In this document: positions 8,002 to 14,226 of the stretch, in pieces | Layout of the letters: each line of letters begins with the position of its first letter | How positions within the stretch are numbered: the stretch's first letter is position 1 | Assembly: GCA_937901485.1 (NCBI GenBank) | Contig: CALGTT010000013.1 | Span: forward strand, 1 to 14,940 | Direction: 5' to 3' | From: an uncultured Ruminococcus sp. | GTDB lineage: Bacteria > Bacillota > Clostridia > Oscillospirales > Ruminococcaceae | Length of the DNA stretch: 14,940 nt | The notes under the pieces: generated by a model | The model's input: the letters and a program-made list of their open reading frames with translations, nothing else | Databases searched by the model: none | What the model was told of the DNA's origin: nothing | Position numbers and translations under genes: made by a program

Positions 8002-8124
8002 CTAATCCCCCAAACTATAGTAGAGAAAAAGCGGGACTCGGTGGCGCAGCCACCGCATATCCCTCCCCCGCTTTGCGGCGGAGGGGGGCAGGCTTAGTTT
8101 GTCTATAGAGATTGAGGAGATTAG
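8002..8124. mobile_element. MITE-like element with terminal inverted repeats and TA flanks
   Basis: This is a 123-bp non-coding segment. The left end CTAATCCCCCAAACTATAG (8002-8020) and the complement of the right end (8103-8124) match at about 17 of 22 aligned positions with small gaps. Both ends are directly bordered by TA (8000-8001 and 8125-8126), as for Tc1/mariner- or IS630-type target duplication. The interior folds into a perfect 7-bp hairpin CGGTGGC-gca-GCCACCG (8039-8055) and a longer hairpin (8061-8085) with 10 of 11 pairs. No transposase is encoded. Copies elsewhere in the genome would prove mobility. The hairpins lack a T-run, so a simple terminator does not explain the outer repeats. 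Confidence 0.6.
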
Positions 8125-8192
8125 TATAACAAAGAAAGCGGAATACGCAAATAACCAGATGTATAACACAAAAATACATTTGAGGTGATACT

Positions 8193-8804
8193 ATGAAACG
8201 TATTCTGACAACTCTCTGCCTCGGTGCAGTTCTGCTTTCTGCTGTCGGATGTGCGGGCGTGAAGACCGCCGGCAATGTCAGCAACCGCATGGGCAATGCA
8301 TTTACAGCAGAGATCACAATGACCACCGAGGAGAACGAAACCAAGGGCATTCTCACGCGCTACGGCACGGATGCATGGAGCGTGAGCTGCACCGAGCCGC
8401 CGGCATTGTCGGGGGTGCAGCTGGAATTCATCGACAACGAGGTGAACGCCTCCTATAAAGGGCTGGAATTTTCCGTACCGCAGTCGGCGCAGGCAGTGAA
8501 AACGATGCTCACGGAGCTGATGGAGATCGTGGACGGCATGGCGGCGGACGCGGAGCTGAACGGCACGCAGGATGAAACCGGCATCATTTGCGAGGGTGAG
8601 ATCGACGAGGGCGGTTATGCCCTGACCTTCAGCAAGGAGGGAATCCCCGTGGAATTTTCCCTGCCGTGCTATGGTCTGACGATCACATTTGACAGCTTCA
8701 CCGATAACGGCAGTGCGGAAAACAGCGGAACATCCGCAGATACAACAGAAACTGCACAGACGGAAACGACAGCAGAAACGACGGATACAACGGCTTCGGA
8801 ATAA
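8193..8804 (+). CDS. Putative lipoprotein with Thr/Glu-rich tail
   Basis: This 203-residue protein has a lipoprotein signal: basic MKR, a hydrophobic stretch and LSAVGC with the likely lipidated C20. The lipobox is slightly non-canonical, with A-V-G before the cysteine. The mature part (about 40-175) has alternating polar/hydrophobic stretches suggesting a beta-rich fold with one helix near residues 90-120. The last 30 residues are low-complexity Ser/Thr/Glu. I do not recognise a family; a LolA-like fold is possible but unproven. GAGGTG at 8182-8187 lies 5 bases before the ATG. It ends at its own terminator, so it is a single-gene unit. The only promoter-like sequence found upstream is a TATAAC at 8125-8130, at the right edge of the mobile-element-like repeat, with no convincing -35 box. 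Confidence 0.75.
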   Translation: MKRILTTLCLGAVLLSAVGCAGVKTAGNVSNRMGNAFTAEITMTTEENETKGILTRYGTDAWSVSCTEPPALSGVQLEFIDNEVNASYKGLEFSVPQSAQAVKTMLTELMEIVDGMAADAELNGTQDETGIICEGEIDEGGYALTFSKEGIPVEFSLPCYGLTITFDSFTDNGSAENSGTSADTTETAQTETTAETTDTTASE

Positions 8805-8812
8805 TACGGCAA

Positions 8813-8844
8813 TGCGGCATGTTTCTCCATGCCGCAATTTTTTT
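8813..8844 (+). terminator. Rho-independent terminator of the lipoprotein gene
   Basis: TGCGGCATG (8813-8821) pairs perfectly with CATGCCGCA (8828-8836) across a 6-nt loop, followed by seven T residues (8838-8844). Confidence 0.9.
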
Positions 8845-8855
8845 GAAAAAATTTT

Positions 8856-8884
8856 CCGGAACATGATAGATCTGCTTGTTCCGG
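8856..8884. promoter_or_regulatory. Inverted repeat upstream of the sigma-factor gene
   Basis: CCGGAACA (8856-8863) and TGTTCCGG (8877-8884) form a perfect 8-bp inverted repeat with a 13-nt spacer, 53 bases before the sigma start. There is no T-run, and it sits where a promoter or operator is expected. GGAAC resembles the -35 core of many ECF promoters, but I could not find a convincing -10 at the right distance. A TTGAAA (8843-8848) with ATAGAT (8866-8871) at 17-base spacing is a weak sigma-A alternative. Confidence 0.45.
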
Positions 8885-8936
8885 CGTGTAGTAGTAAGTG
8901 TAGGGACAATACAACACAGCATCAGGAGGAAAAACA

Positions 8937-9485
8937 TTGAATATCACAGAACAGAATTTTGTCGGGCTGCTCCGGCAGCGGAACGAGGACGCACTGGAAT
9001 TCATGGTGCGTACCTACGGCGGCATGATGAAAGCCGTCATCCGGCGCATCCTCTATGCCCATCCGGAGGATGCGGAGGAATGCCTGTATGACAGCATCAT
9101 GAAGATCTGGGAGCATATCGGCAGCTATGACGAAGCGCATCCCTTTGCGGCATGGGCTGCGACGATCGCAAAATACACTGCGCTCAACCGCCTGCGGCGG
9201 CTCGAACGGATCGAACCGACCGTGGACATCACGGAAATGCAGATCGAGGACACCGCACAGCTCACAGCGGACAGCGATTTCAACAGCTTCTTTGCAGAGC
9301 TGACTGCCTGTCTGAGTGACGAGGACAAGCTCTTGTTTACCAGAATTTTCTGGCTGGGGCAGTCGCCTGAAGAAGTGGCGAGGTCAATGGGAAAAGACCG
9401 GTCGGTCGTGTACAACCGCATTTCCAGAGGAAAAAAGAAGATCATGCGCAGTAATCCCGGCTATTTCCGGAAGGAGGAATCATGA
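8937..9485 (+). CDS. ECF-like RNA polymerase sigma factor
   Basis: A sigma-70 family factor of 182 residues with only regions 2 and 4, the size of ECF factors. Region 2 spans about 20-95 and includes DAEECLYDSIMKIWEHIGSY and FAAWAATIAKYTALNRLRR, the latter matching the promoter-melting part. Region 4 spans about 125-172, with a helix-turn-helix at SPEEVARSMGKDRSVVYNRISRGKKK. Translation starts at TTG (8937-8939), preceded by AGGAGG at 8924-8929 with 7 bases spacing; no in-frame ATG is better placed. It overlaps the next gene by ATGA, the usual arrangement for a sigma factor and its membrane anti-sigma factor. Its regulon is not visible; autoregulation through the repeat at 8856-8884 is possible. 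Confidence 0.9.
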   Translation: MNITEQNFVGLLRQRNEDALEFMVRTYGGMMKAVIRRILYAHPEDAEECLYDSIMKIWEHIGSYDEAHPFAAWAATIAKYTALNRLRRLERIEPTVDITEMQIEDTAQLTADSDFNSFFAELTACLSDEDKLLFTRIFWLGQSPEEVARSMGKDRSVVYNRISRGKKKIMRSNPGYFRKEES

Positions 9486-10174
9486 TGGAACAGAAATTTG
9501 CAGAACTGATGAATCAGATCGCTGAACATACCGAATGCCCGAACGCAGAACCGCTGAACAATGAGGAGGTCAACAATATTATGGAACGATTCAGAAACGA
9601 GAACAAGAAGATCACAATGAAGAAGCGCAGAACCAAGATCACCGTCACCCTCGCTGCCGCTGTGTGTGCCGCTGCCTGCTGCGGAACTGCCGCTGCCGCT
9701 TTCCTCCAGCGTCCGCTGGACAAGCAGGCTGTGCAGTATGATTATGAAGCCATCGGCACACACGCACAGAATGCGGACGGCTCGGCATCGGCACAGGGCA
9801 TGGAGCTTTCGGTCGAGAATGTGTACTGTGACGGCATCACAACGATGATCGGCATCAGCGGCAGCCTGAAGGACGGTAACCCCGAGGGCAAGCGGCTCAT
9901 TTCCCTTGAAGATCTGACGATCACGCTCGGTGATACGGTTTACAGCTACAATGCCGGAACGGAAGGTCTTGCACTTCTGCGCGGCAGTCTGACGCTGGAC
10001 GAACAGACCGAAAATGAATTTTCCGGCACGATCGAGCTTGTCGCATTCGAGGAGATCACCGTGGGCGGCACCGCATTCGTGACCTTCGCGGACAGTGCGG
10101 CAAAGACGGATTACATGGACAAGAAGCCCGGATGGCATCGGCACCGGAATCGGCAGTGGCAGTCTTTCCGCTGA
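9482..10174 (+). CDS. Putative anti-sigma factor (DUF4179-like), N-terminal part of a frameshifted gene
   Basis: This is the first 230 codons of a probable anti-sigma factor. A short cytoplasmic region (about 1-45, basic end MKKRRTK) is followed by one transmembrane helix (about 48-70, Ala/Cys-rich) and an extracytoplasmic domain with MELSVENVYCDGITTMIGISG, resembling the DUF4179 pattern of clostridial anti-sigma proteins. A zinc HxxxCxxC motif is absent. The second ATG (9485) is better spaced from AAGGAGG (9471-9477) than the first (9482). The frame derails after the Lys-Lys-Pro codons at 10121-10129; the last 15 residues (GWHRHRN...) are out of character. Skipping one base at about 10130 restores a frame open to 10529, giving about 347 residues. 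A sequencing error, real inactivation or +1 recoding are all possible. Confidence 0.75.
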   Translation: MMEQKFAELMNQIAEHTECPNAEPLNNEEVNNIMERFRNENKKITMKKRRTKITVTLAAAVCAAACCGTAAAAFLQRPLDKQAVQYDYEAIGTHAQNADGSASAQGMELSVENVYCDGITTMIGISGSLKDGNPEGKRLISLEDLTITLGDTVYSYNAGTEGLALLRGSLTLDEQTENEFSGTIELVAFEEITVGGTAFVTFADSAAKTDYMDKKPGWHRHRNRQWQSFR

Positions 10175-10529
10175 CATCACCCCCGACCTCTCTCTGCGCA
10201 GCAAGCAGACCTATACGATCACGGAGGACGGCTATTCCGTGCGGTTCTATGAGATCTCGCCCGCTATGATGATCGTGGGCTTTGACGATCCCAACGGAAG
10301 CGGCGCATGGCTCATTGACGAAAACCGCACAGAGCTTGCGCCTGTCAAGGTGCGTGCATATCCCGATTATGCCGACGGCTTCGAAATGGGCTGCATCGTT
10401 CCTGTCATGGGCGACACGGTGACAGCGGTATTCTTTGACAAGAATGTGCAGGATGCGCAGGGCAATATCGTGTATGCCAAGGAGATCCGGATCGATATGA
10501 ATGCGGTTCGGGAGGAACTGGCGAAGTAA
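10095..10529 (+). CDS. C-terminal part of the frameshifted anti-sigma-like gene
   Basis: The real coding content here begins around GAT at 10131 (DGIGTGIGSGSLSAD) and runs to the TAA at 10527-10529. The GTG at 10095 has no ribosome binding site and its first dozen residues (MRQRRITWTRS) are the upstream gene read in another frame, so this is unlikely to be an independent gene. It continues the extracytoplasmic domain, with ITEDGYSVRFYEISPAMMIVGF and a final KEIRIDMNAVREEL. Treat it as the second half of the gene starting at 9485. Confidence 0.65.
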   Translation: MRQRRITWTRSPDGIGTGIGSGSLSADITPDLSLRSKQTYTITEDGYSVRFYEISPAMMIVGFDDPNGSGAWLIDENRTELAPVKVRAYPDYADGFEMGCIVPVMGDTVTAVFFDKNVQDAQGNIVYAKEIRIDMNAVREELAK

Positions 10530-10540
10530 TTGGATCAGAA

Positions 10541-10565
10541 AAGCGTCCGCATTCAGCGGACGCTT
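10541..10565. terminator. Bidirectional terminator between converging operons
   Basis: AAGCGTCCGC (10541-10550) pairs perfectly with GCGGACGCTT (10556-10565) around ATTCA. It is 11 bases after the anti-sigma stop and 17 bases beyond the stop of the last DUF975 gene. On the minus strand the stem is followed by TTTTCTG; on the plus strand by CTTCTTAG. It probably serves both directions, better on the minus strand. Confidence 0.75.
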
Positions 10566-10582
10566 CTTAGATCTGTTCAGTT

Positions 10583-11332
10583 TTACGCGATCCCTCCGGA
10601 AAGCTCCTCCTCCGTGGTGATGCCCTGTGCAATTGCCTTCGCTCTCATGCAGGCATAGAATTCCGCCATGCCGGCAGAATAGTACGGCATTACGAAGTAT
10701 ACACCCACACCGCAGGCGAGCGTGCCCAGCAGGAACCAGCCGATGAAGGAAAGCTGGAACAGGAAGCAGTTTGCCTTTTCGCCGTTCATGGTCTGGCGGG
10801 AGATCGTAAATGCACGCTCCGCGGAAAGCTGCGGATTCTCCGTCAGCAGGTAGGGGATCAGGGTGTATTCCAGTCCCTTGATGATGCCGGGGATGATGAA
10901 CAGCAGCGACCAGAGGAAGGTGTAGAGCAGACGCAGGAACATCACCTTGACTATGTTCATATAGCCGCCGCTGAAGCCCTCGAACATGTGGATAAAGTCC
11001 ACATCGCCCGTTCTTGCCTTGCGGAAGAAGGAACTCTGTCCGACCAGAATCGGATTGCCGAGGAATGCAGAGGTCGCAAAGCTGACAGCAATGGCAATTA
11101 CGAAAATTACCAGATACATGGTGACGAACGTACCCACAAGCACCGCCGCTTCTGCATCACCCATTGAGCCGCCATCCATGAGCATTCCGACTGCGGGCGT
11201 TTGCAGCATACCCGTGCTGCCGCCCACCATGCCGATGATGATATTGCTCAGAAGACATACCAGAAACGCTGTCCAGTAATACTCCTTCAGAGAATTCCAT
11301 GCGTTCTGTTTCAATAAACTGATCGACCACAT
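10583..11332 (-). CDS. DUF975 family membrane protein (third gene of the operon)
   Basis: This 249-residue integral membrane protein of unknown function is the most divergent of three tandem paralogues. It shows the DUF975 signature: MWSISLLKQNAWNSLKEYYW at the N-terminus, LWSLLFIIPGIIKGLEYTLI in the middle, and AFTISRQTMNGEK with LSFIGWFLLG in the last third. Hydrophobic segments lie near residues 21-36, 65-90, 140-155 and 195-220. Its C-terminus (AQGITTEEELSGGIA) is short and lacks the Gly/Met/Gln tail of the other two. AGGAGG (minus-strand reading near 11342-11348) precedes the start, and the gap to the preceding gene is 22 bases, so it is co-transcribed. The operon ends at the hairpin at 10541-10565. 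Confidence 0.85.
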   Translation of the reverse strand: MWSISLLKQNAWNSLKEYYWTAFLVCLLSNIIIGMVGGSTGMLQTPAVGMLMDGGSMGDAEAAVLVGTFVTMYLVIFVIAIAVSFATSAFLGNPILVGQSSFFRKARTGDVDFIHMFEGFSGGYMNIVKVMFLRLLYTFLWSLLFIIPGIIKGLEYTLIPYLLTENPQLSAERAFTISRQTMNGEKANCFLFQLSFIGWFLLGTLACGVGVYFVMPYYSAGMAEFYACMRAKAIAQGITTEEELSGGIA

Positions 11333-11354
11333 AATTGAATTACCTCCTGTGAAA

Positions 11355-12173
11355 TTACATATCGTAGGGATTCTGACCGGAAGTGATCTGACCGGAGATC
11401 ATGCCGCCGCCGAGCATGTTCATGCCGCCCGTCAGCTCCTCCTCCGTGGAGATGCCCTGTGCAATGATCTTTGCTCTCATGTATGCATAGAATTCCGTAT
11501 AGGTTGCCTTCTCATAGGGTACAACGGCAAACATGCCGACACAGCAAGCCAGCAGACCCAGCAGATACCAGCCGATGAACGAAAGCTCCAGCACAAAAAC
11601 ATTCCACTTCTCGCCGTTCATCGCCTGCTTGGAAATCGCAAATGCCCGCTCCTTCGGGAGATTCGGATTCTCCGCCAGCAGGTAGGGGATGAGGTAGTAC
11701 TCATAGTCCTTGATGATGCCCGGAATCACAAACAGCAGAGACCATAATGTTGTGTAGAGATACCGCAGGAACATGACCTTGACGATATTCATGTACCTGC
11801 CGCCGGTAAATGCAGAGAAGAGATGGGAGATCTGCACATCGTTCTCCCTTGCCTGCATGAAGAATTTGCAGTAGCCCACATTGACAGGGCCGCTTAAAAA
11901 TGCATAGAGCACAAGCCCGATCGGGACAGCGATCAGCAGAATGATGCCAAGTGACACCAGTGCCGCCGCTTGTGCTTCCGATTCCACGCCGCCCTCCTGC
12001 ATGTACATTGTCACAAGATTTTCATATGCACTCGGAATTTCCGAGAAATCCATCTTTCCGTAGGCTTGTGAAGCACCCAGAAGATAGGCGAGCAAGGAAG
12101 CTCCCAAAGCCGCCCAGTAATGCGGCTTCAGAGAATTCCATGCGTTTTGCTTCAGTTCTTTTCTCGTCCACAT
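11355..12173 (-). CDS. DUF975 family membrane protein (second gene of the operon)
   Basis: The 272-residue middle paralogue begins MWTRKELKQNAWNSLKPHYW. After a hydrophobic segment near 21-34 it carries a hydrophilic loop (about 38-68), a helix near 70-95, the conserved FTGGRYMNIVKVMFLRYLY and LWSLLFVIPGIIKDYEYYLI, and a last pair of helices near 195-225. It ends with a soluble tail, GGMNMLGGGMISGQITSGQN then PYDM, containing two SGQ units. The last 124 nt of coding sequence are identical to the next paralogue (12195-12318), whereas the middle of the genes differs at many positions. A GGGGGA-type ribosome binding site lies near 12183-12188. Function unknown; the tail suggests a shared interaction or localisation feature (inference). 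Confidence 0.85.
   Translation of the reverse strand: MWTRKELKQNAWNSLKPHYWAALGASLLAYLLGASQAYGKMDFSEIPSAYENLVTMYMQEGGVESEAQAAALVSLGIILLIAVPIGLVLYAFLSGPVNVGYCKFFMQARENDVQISHLFSAFTGGRYMNIVKVMFLRYLYTTLWSLLFVIPGIIKDYEYYLIPYLLAENPNLPKERAFAISKQAMNGEKWNVFVLELSFIGWYLLGLLACCVGMFAVVPYEKATYTEFYAYMRAKIIAQGISTEEELTGGMNMLGGGMISGQITSGQNPYDM
11357..11480 (-). repeat. 124-nt exact repeat, copy 1 (3' end of second DUF975 gene)
   Basis: Identical base for base to 12195-12318, offset by 838. It covers the last codons of two neighbouring paralogues, including third codon positions. Flanking sequence drops at once to ordinary paralogue divergence, as expected for gene conversion or a very recent unequal exchange. 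Confidence 0.85.
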
Positions 12174-12192
12174 AGCTTCGTCAGTCCCCCGA

Positions 12193-13017
12193 TCACATAT
12201 CGTAGGGATTCTGACCGGAAGTGATCTGACCGGAGATCATGCCGCCGCCGAGCATGTTCATGCCGCCCGTCAGCTCCTCCTCCGTGGAGATGCCCTGTGC
12301 AATGATCTTTGCTCTCATACATGCGTAGAACTCTGCGAAGGTCGCCTGCTCATACGGTGCAACAAAGGCAACACCCACACAGCAAGCCAGCAGACCGAGC
12401 AGCTCCCAGCCGAGGAAGGAAAGCTGCAGCACGAACAGATCCCACTTCTCGCCGTTCATTGCCTGCTTGGAGATCGCAAATGCACGGTCCTTCGGGAGGT
12501 TCGGGTTCTCCGACAGCAGGTACGGGATCAGATAGTACTCATAGCCCTTGATGATGCCGGGGATCACGAACAGCAGTGACCACAGGAAAGTGTAGATGTA
12601 ACGCAGGAACATGACCTTGACAGTGGAAAGGTACTTGCCCTTGCCGAAATTGTCAAACATGCGCATCATGGAGGAATCGCCCTCACGCGCATTGCGGAAG
12701 AAATTGCACATGCCGACTTCCATCGGGCCGCCGACAAAGGCATAGATCGCAAAGCCGGCGATCATGGCAATGATCGCGACCACGATGATACCAATGAGAA
12801 TGCCGACCATGACCGACATTTCTTCTTCCGTCATCGTACCGCTTTCCAGCATCTGTGACAGTTCCTGAGAAGAGGAGGAAGAACTGCTTCCGCCGCCGCC
12901 GCCGCTTCCGCCGGTGAATAATCCGGCAAGCAGACATACCAGAAAGCCCTTCCAGTAATAGCCGTTGTCACGCAGAGAATTCCATGCGTTCTGTTTCAAT
13001 AAGCTTCTTGACCACAT
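12193..13017 (-). CDS. DUF975 family membrane protein (first gene of the operon)
   Basis: This 274-residue paralogue begins MWSRSLLKQNAWNSLRDNGY. Directly after the first hydrophobic segment it has a low-complexity loop of Gly then Ser (about residues 36-50: GGSGGGGG followed by seven Ser), unlike the loops of the other two. Helices follow at about 68-96, 135-155 and 195-222, with the family motifs FLRYIYTFLWSLLFVIPGII and AISKQAMNGEKWDLFVLQLS. The C-terminal tail is identical to that of the second gene. It is the promoter-proximal gene, with TAGGGGG (minus-strand reading of 13026-13032) as ribosome binding site and the promoter at 13080-13108. The genes are separated by only 19 and 22 bases, so all three form one operon. 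Confidence 0.85.
   Translation of the reverse strand: MWSRSLLKQNAWNSLRDNGYYWKGFLVCLLAGLFTGGSGGGGGSSSSSSSQELSQMLESGTMTEEEMSVMVGILIGIIVVAIIAMIAGFAIYAFVGGPMEVGMCNFFRNAREGDSSMMRMFDNFGKGKYLSTVKVMFLRYIYTFLWSLLFVIPGIIKGYEYYLIPYLLSENPNLPKDRAFAISKQAMNGEKWDLFVLQLSFLGWELLGLLACCVGVAFVAPYEQATFAEFYACMRAKIIAQGISTEEELTGGMNMLGGGMISGQITSGQNPYDM
12195..12318 (-). repeat. 124-nt exact repeat, copy 2 (3' end of first DUF975 gene)
   Basis: Second copy of the direct repeat at 11357-11480. Recombination between the copies would delete exactly one DUF975 gene length (838 bp) and leave an intact fused gene. Confidence 0.85.
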
Positions 13018-13053
13018 AATCGTGACCCCCTATAATGTAATATAATGTTTCTT

Positions 13054-13068
13054 CAGTGCGGTGCACTG
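13054..13068 (-). promoter_or_regulatory. 5' UTR hairpin of the DUF975 operon
   Basis: CAGTGC and GCACTG (13054-13059 and 13063-13068) form a 6-bp perfect stem with a 3-nt loop. It lies between the -10 box and the ribosome binding site of the first DUF975 gene, so it is in the leader RNA or overlaps the start of transcription. Role unknown. Confidence 0.35.
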
Positions 13069-13079
13069 GTGATGTTATT

Positions 13080-13108
13080 ATTGTAAATCATATTTACCTA
13101 AAAGTCAA
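13080..13108 (-). promoter_or_regulatory. Promoter of the DUF975 operon
   Basis: On the minus strand, TTGACT (13103-13108) and TACAAT (13080-13085) are 17 bases apart, a near-consensus sigma-A promoter. It leaves a leader of about 55 bases before the first gene. It is the only strong minus-strand promoter seen for the operon. Confidence 0.75.
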
Positions 13109-13227
13109 TAGGTTTCCACGAGATTCTACAGAATGCACGAAAACGGCGCGGCAGAGGATGCCGGCTTTGTGAAATTTTGAGGAAAAATGAAAAAAATGAC
13201 AGCAAAAGAGAAAATTTTCGGAAAGGC

Positions 13228-13256
13228 TTGCTTTTTTTTTGCAGATTTGTTATAAT
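13228..13256 (+). promoter_or_regulatory. Promoter of the aldolase gene
   Basis: TTGCTT (13228-13233), a 17-base T-rich spacer and a perfect TATAAT (13251-13256). A short stem GGGGC/GCCCC (13266-13281) lies in the leader. The divergent promoter region 13018-13308 holds otherwise only AT-rich sequence. Confidence 0.75.
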
Positions 13257-13308
13257 AATAACGATGGGGCAGGAATGCCCCCGCAGTAAAATTTAGGAGG
13301 ACGAATAT

Positions 13309-14172
13309 ATGTTAGTTTCCGCTAAGGACATGCTGAACAAGGCACGCGACGGCAAGTACGCAGTAGGTCAGTTCAACATTAACAATCTCGAATGGACAAA
13401 GGCAATCCTGCTGACAGCACAGGAGCTGAATTCTCCGGTCATTCTCGGTGTATCCGAGGGCGCAGGCAAGTACATGTGCGGCTACAAGACCGTTGTTGGC
13501 ATGGTTAAGGGCATGATCGAGGAGCTGGGCATCACCATTCCGGTTGCTCTGCATCTTGACCACGGCTCTTTCGAGGGCGCAAAGGCTTGCATCAACGCAG
13601 GCTTCTCTTCTGTAATGTTCGACGGTTCTCACTATCCGATCGAGGAGAACATTGCAAAGACCACAGCTCTGGTCAATGCATGTGAGGTTCTGGGCATTTC
13701 TCTGGAGGCAGAGGTTGGCTCTATCGGCGGCGAGGAAGACGGCGTAATCGGTAAGGGCGAGTGCGCAGATCCCGACGAGTGCAAGGCAGTTGCAGATCTG
13801 GGCGTTACCATGCTGGCTGCTGGTATCGGCAACATCCACGGCAAGTATCCGGAGAACTGGGAAGGTCTGTCCTTCGAGACTCTGGCTGCTATCAAGGAGA
13901 AGGTAGGCGACATGCCTCTGGTACTGCACGGCGGTACAGGCATTCCGGCTGACATGATCAAGAAGGCAATTTCTCTGGGCGTTGCAAAGATCAACGTAAA
14001 CACAGAGTGCCAGCTGGCATTCCAGGAAGCTACAAGAGCATATATCGAGGCAGGCAAGGATCAGCAGGGCAAGGGCTTCGACCCCAGAAAGCTCCTCGCA
14101 CCGGGCTTCGAGGCTATCAAGGCTACTGTTAAGGAAAAGATGGAGCTGTTCGGCTCTGTTGGCAAGGCTTGA
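13309..14172 (+). CDS. fba: Class II fructose-1,6-bisphosphate aldolase
   Basis: This cytoplasmic glycolytic enzyme splits fructose-1,6-bisphosphate into glyceraldehyde-3-phosphate and dihydroxyacetone phosphate, and the reverse in gluconeogenesis. At 287 residues it is complete. It is zinc-dependent: HLDHGS gives the catalytic D84 and zinc ligand H85, H177 lies in NIHGKY and H207 in LHGGTGIP, with the phosphate-binding NVNTECQLAF after it. AGGAGG at 13295-13300, 8 bases before ATG, plus a near-consensus promoter suggest strong expression. Codon choice fits: GCT, TCT, GTT and GCA are frequent and GCG is rare, unlike the GCG-rich neighbours. It is a single-gene unit closed by a strong terminator. 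A tagatose-bisphosphate aldolase is a related alternative, but the isolated context favours the glycolytic enzyme. Confidence 0.95.
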   Translation: MLVSAKDMLNKARDGKYAVGQFNINNLEWTKAILLTAQELNSPVILGVSEGAGKYMCGYKTVVGMVKGMIEELGITIPVALHLDHGSFEGAKACINAGFSSVMFDGSHYPIEENIAKTTALVNACEVLGISLEAEVGSIGGEEDGVIGKGECADPDECKAVADLGVTMLAAGIGNIHGKYPENWEGLSFETLAAIKEKVGDMPLVLHGGTGIPADMIKKAISLGVAKINVNTECQLAFQEATRAYIEAGKDQQGKGFDPRKLLAPGFEAIKATVKEKMELFGSVGKA

Positions 14173-14189
14173 GTTTAGCTTGCATCATC

Positions 14190-14223
14190 AAAGACCGCTG
14201 TACTTTGGTACGGCGGTCTTTTT
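14190..14223 (+). terminator. Rho-independent terminator of fba
   Basis: A 14-bp stem (14190-14203 with 14208-14221, one G-U wobble) around a TTTG loop, with the stem's own Ts continuing into TTTTT. It also lies just beyond the stop of the converging mtaB gene and may weakly serve it. Confidence 0.9.
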
Positions 14224-14226
14224 GTG

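Noticed and set aside
7888..8097. A 69-codon plus-strand frame spanning the end of nnr and the repeat element
   Set aside because: It reads nnr out of frame and then the hairpins of the MITE-like element; no ribosome binding site.
10095..10529. Treating the second half of the anti-sigma-like gene as an independent gene
   Set aside because: The GTG start has no Shine-Dalgarno and the first dozen residues are an out-of-frame reading of the upstream domain.
13187..13255. A 22-codon frame MKKMTAKEKIFGK... with GAGG just upstream
   Set aside because: It overlaps the fba promoter and its last codons are the -35/-10 sequence itself; too short and poorly placed to support as a gene.
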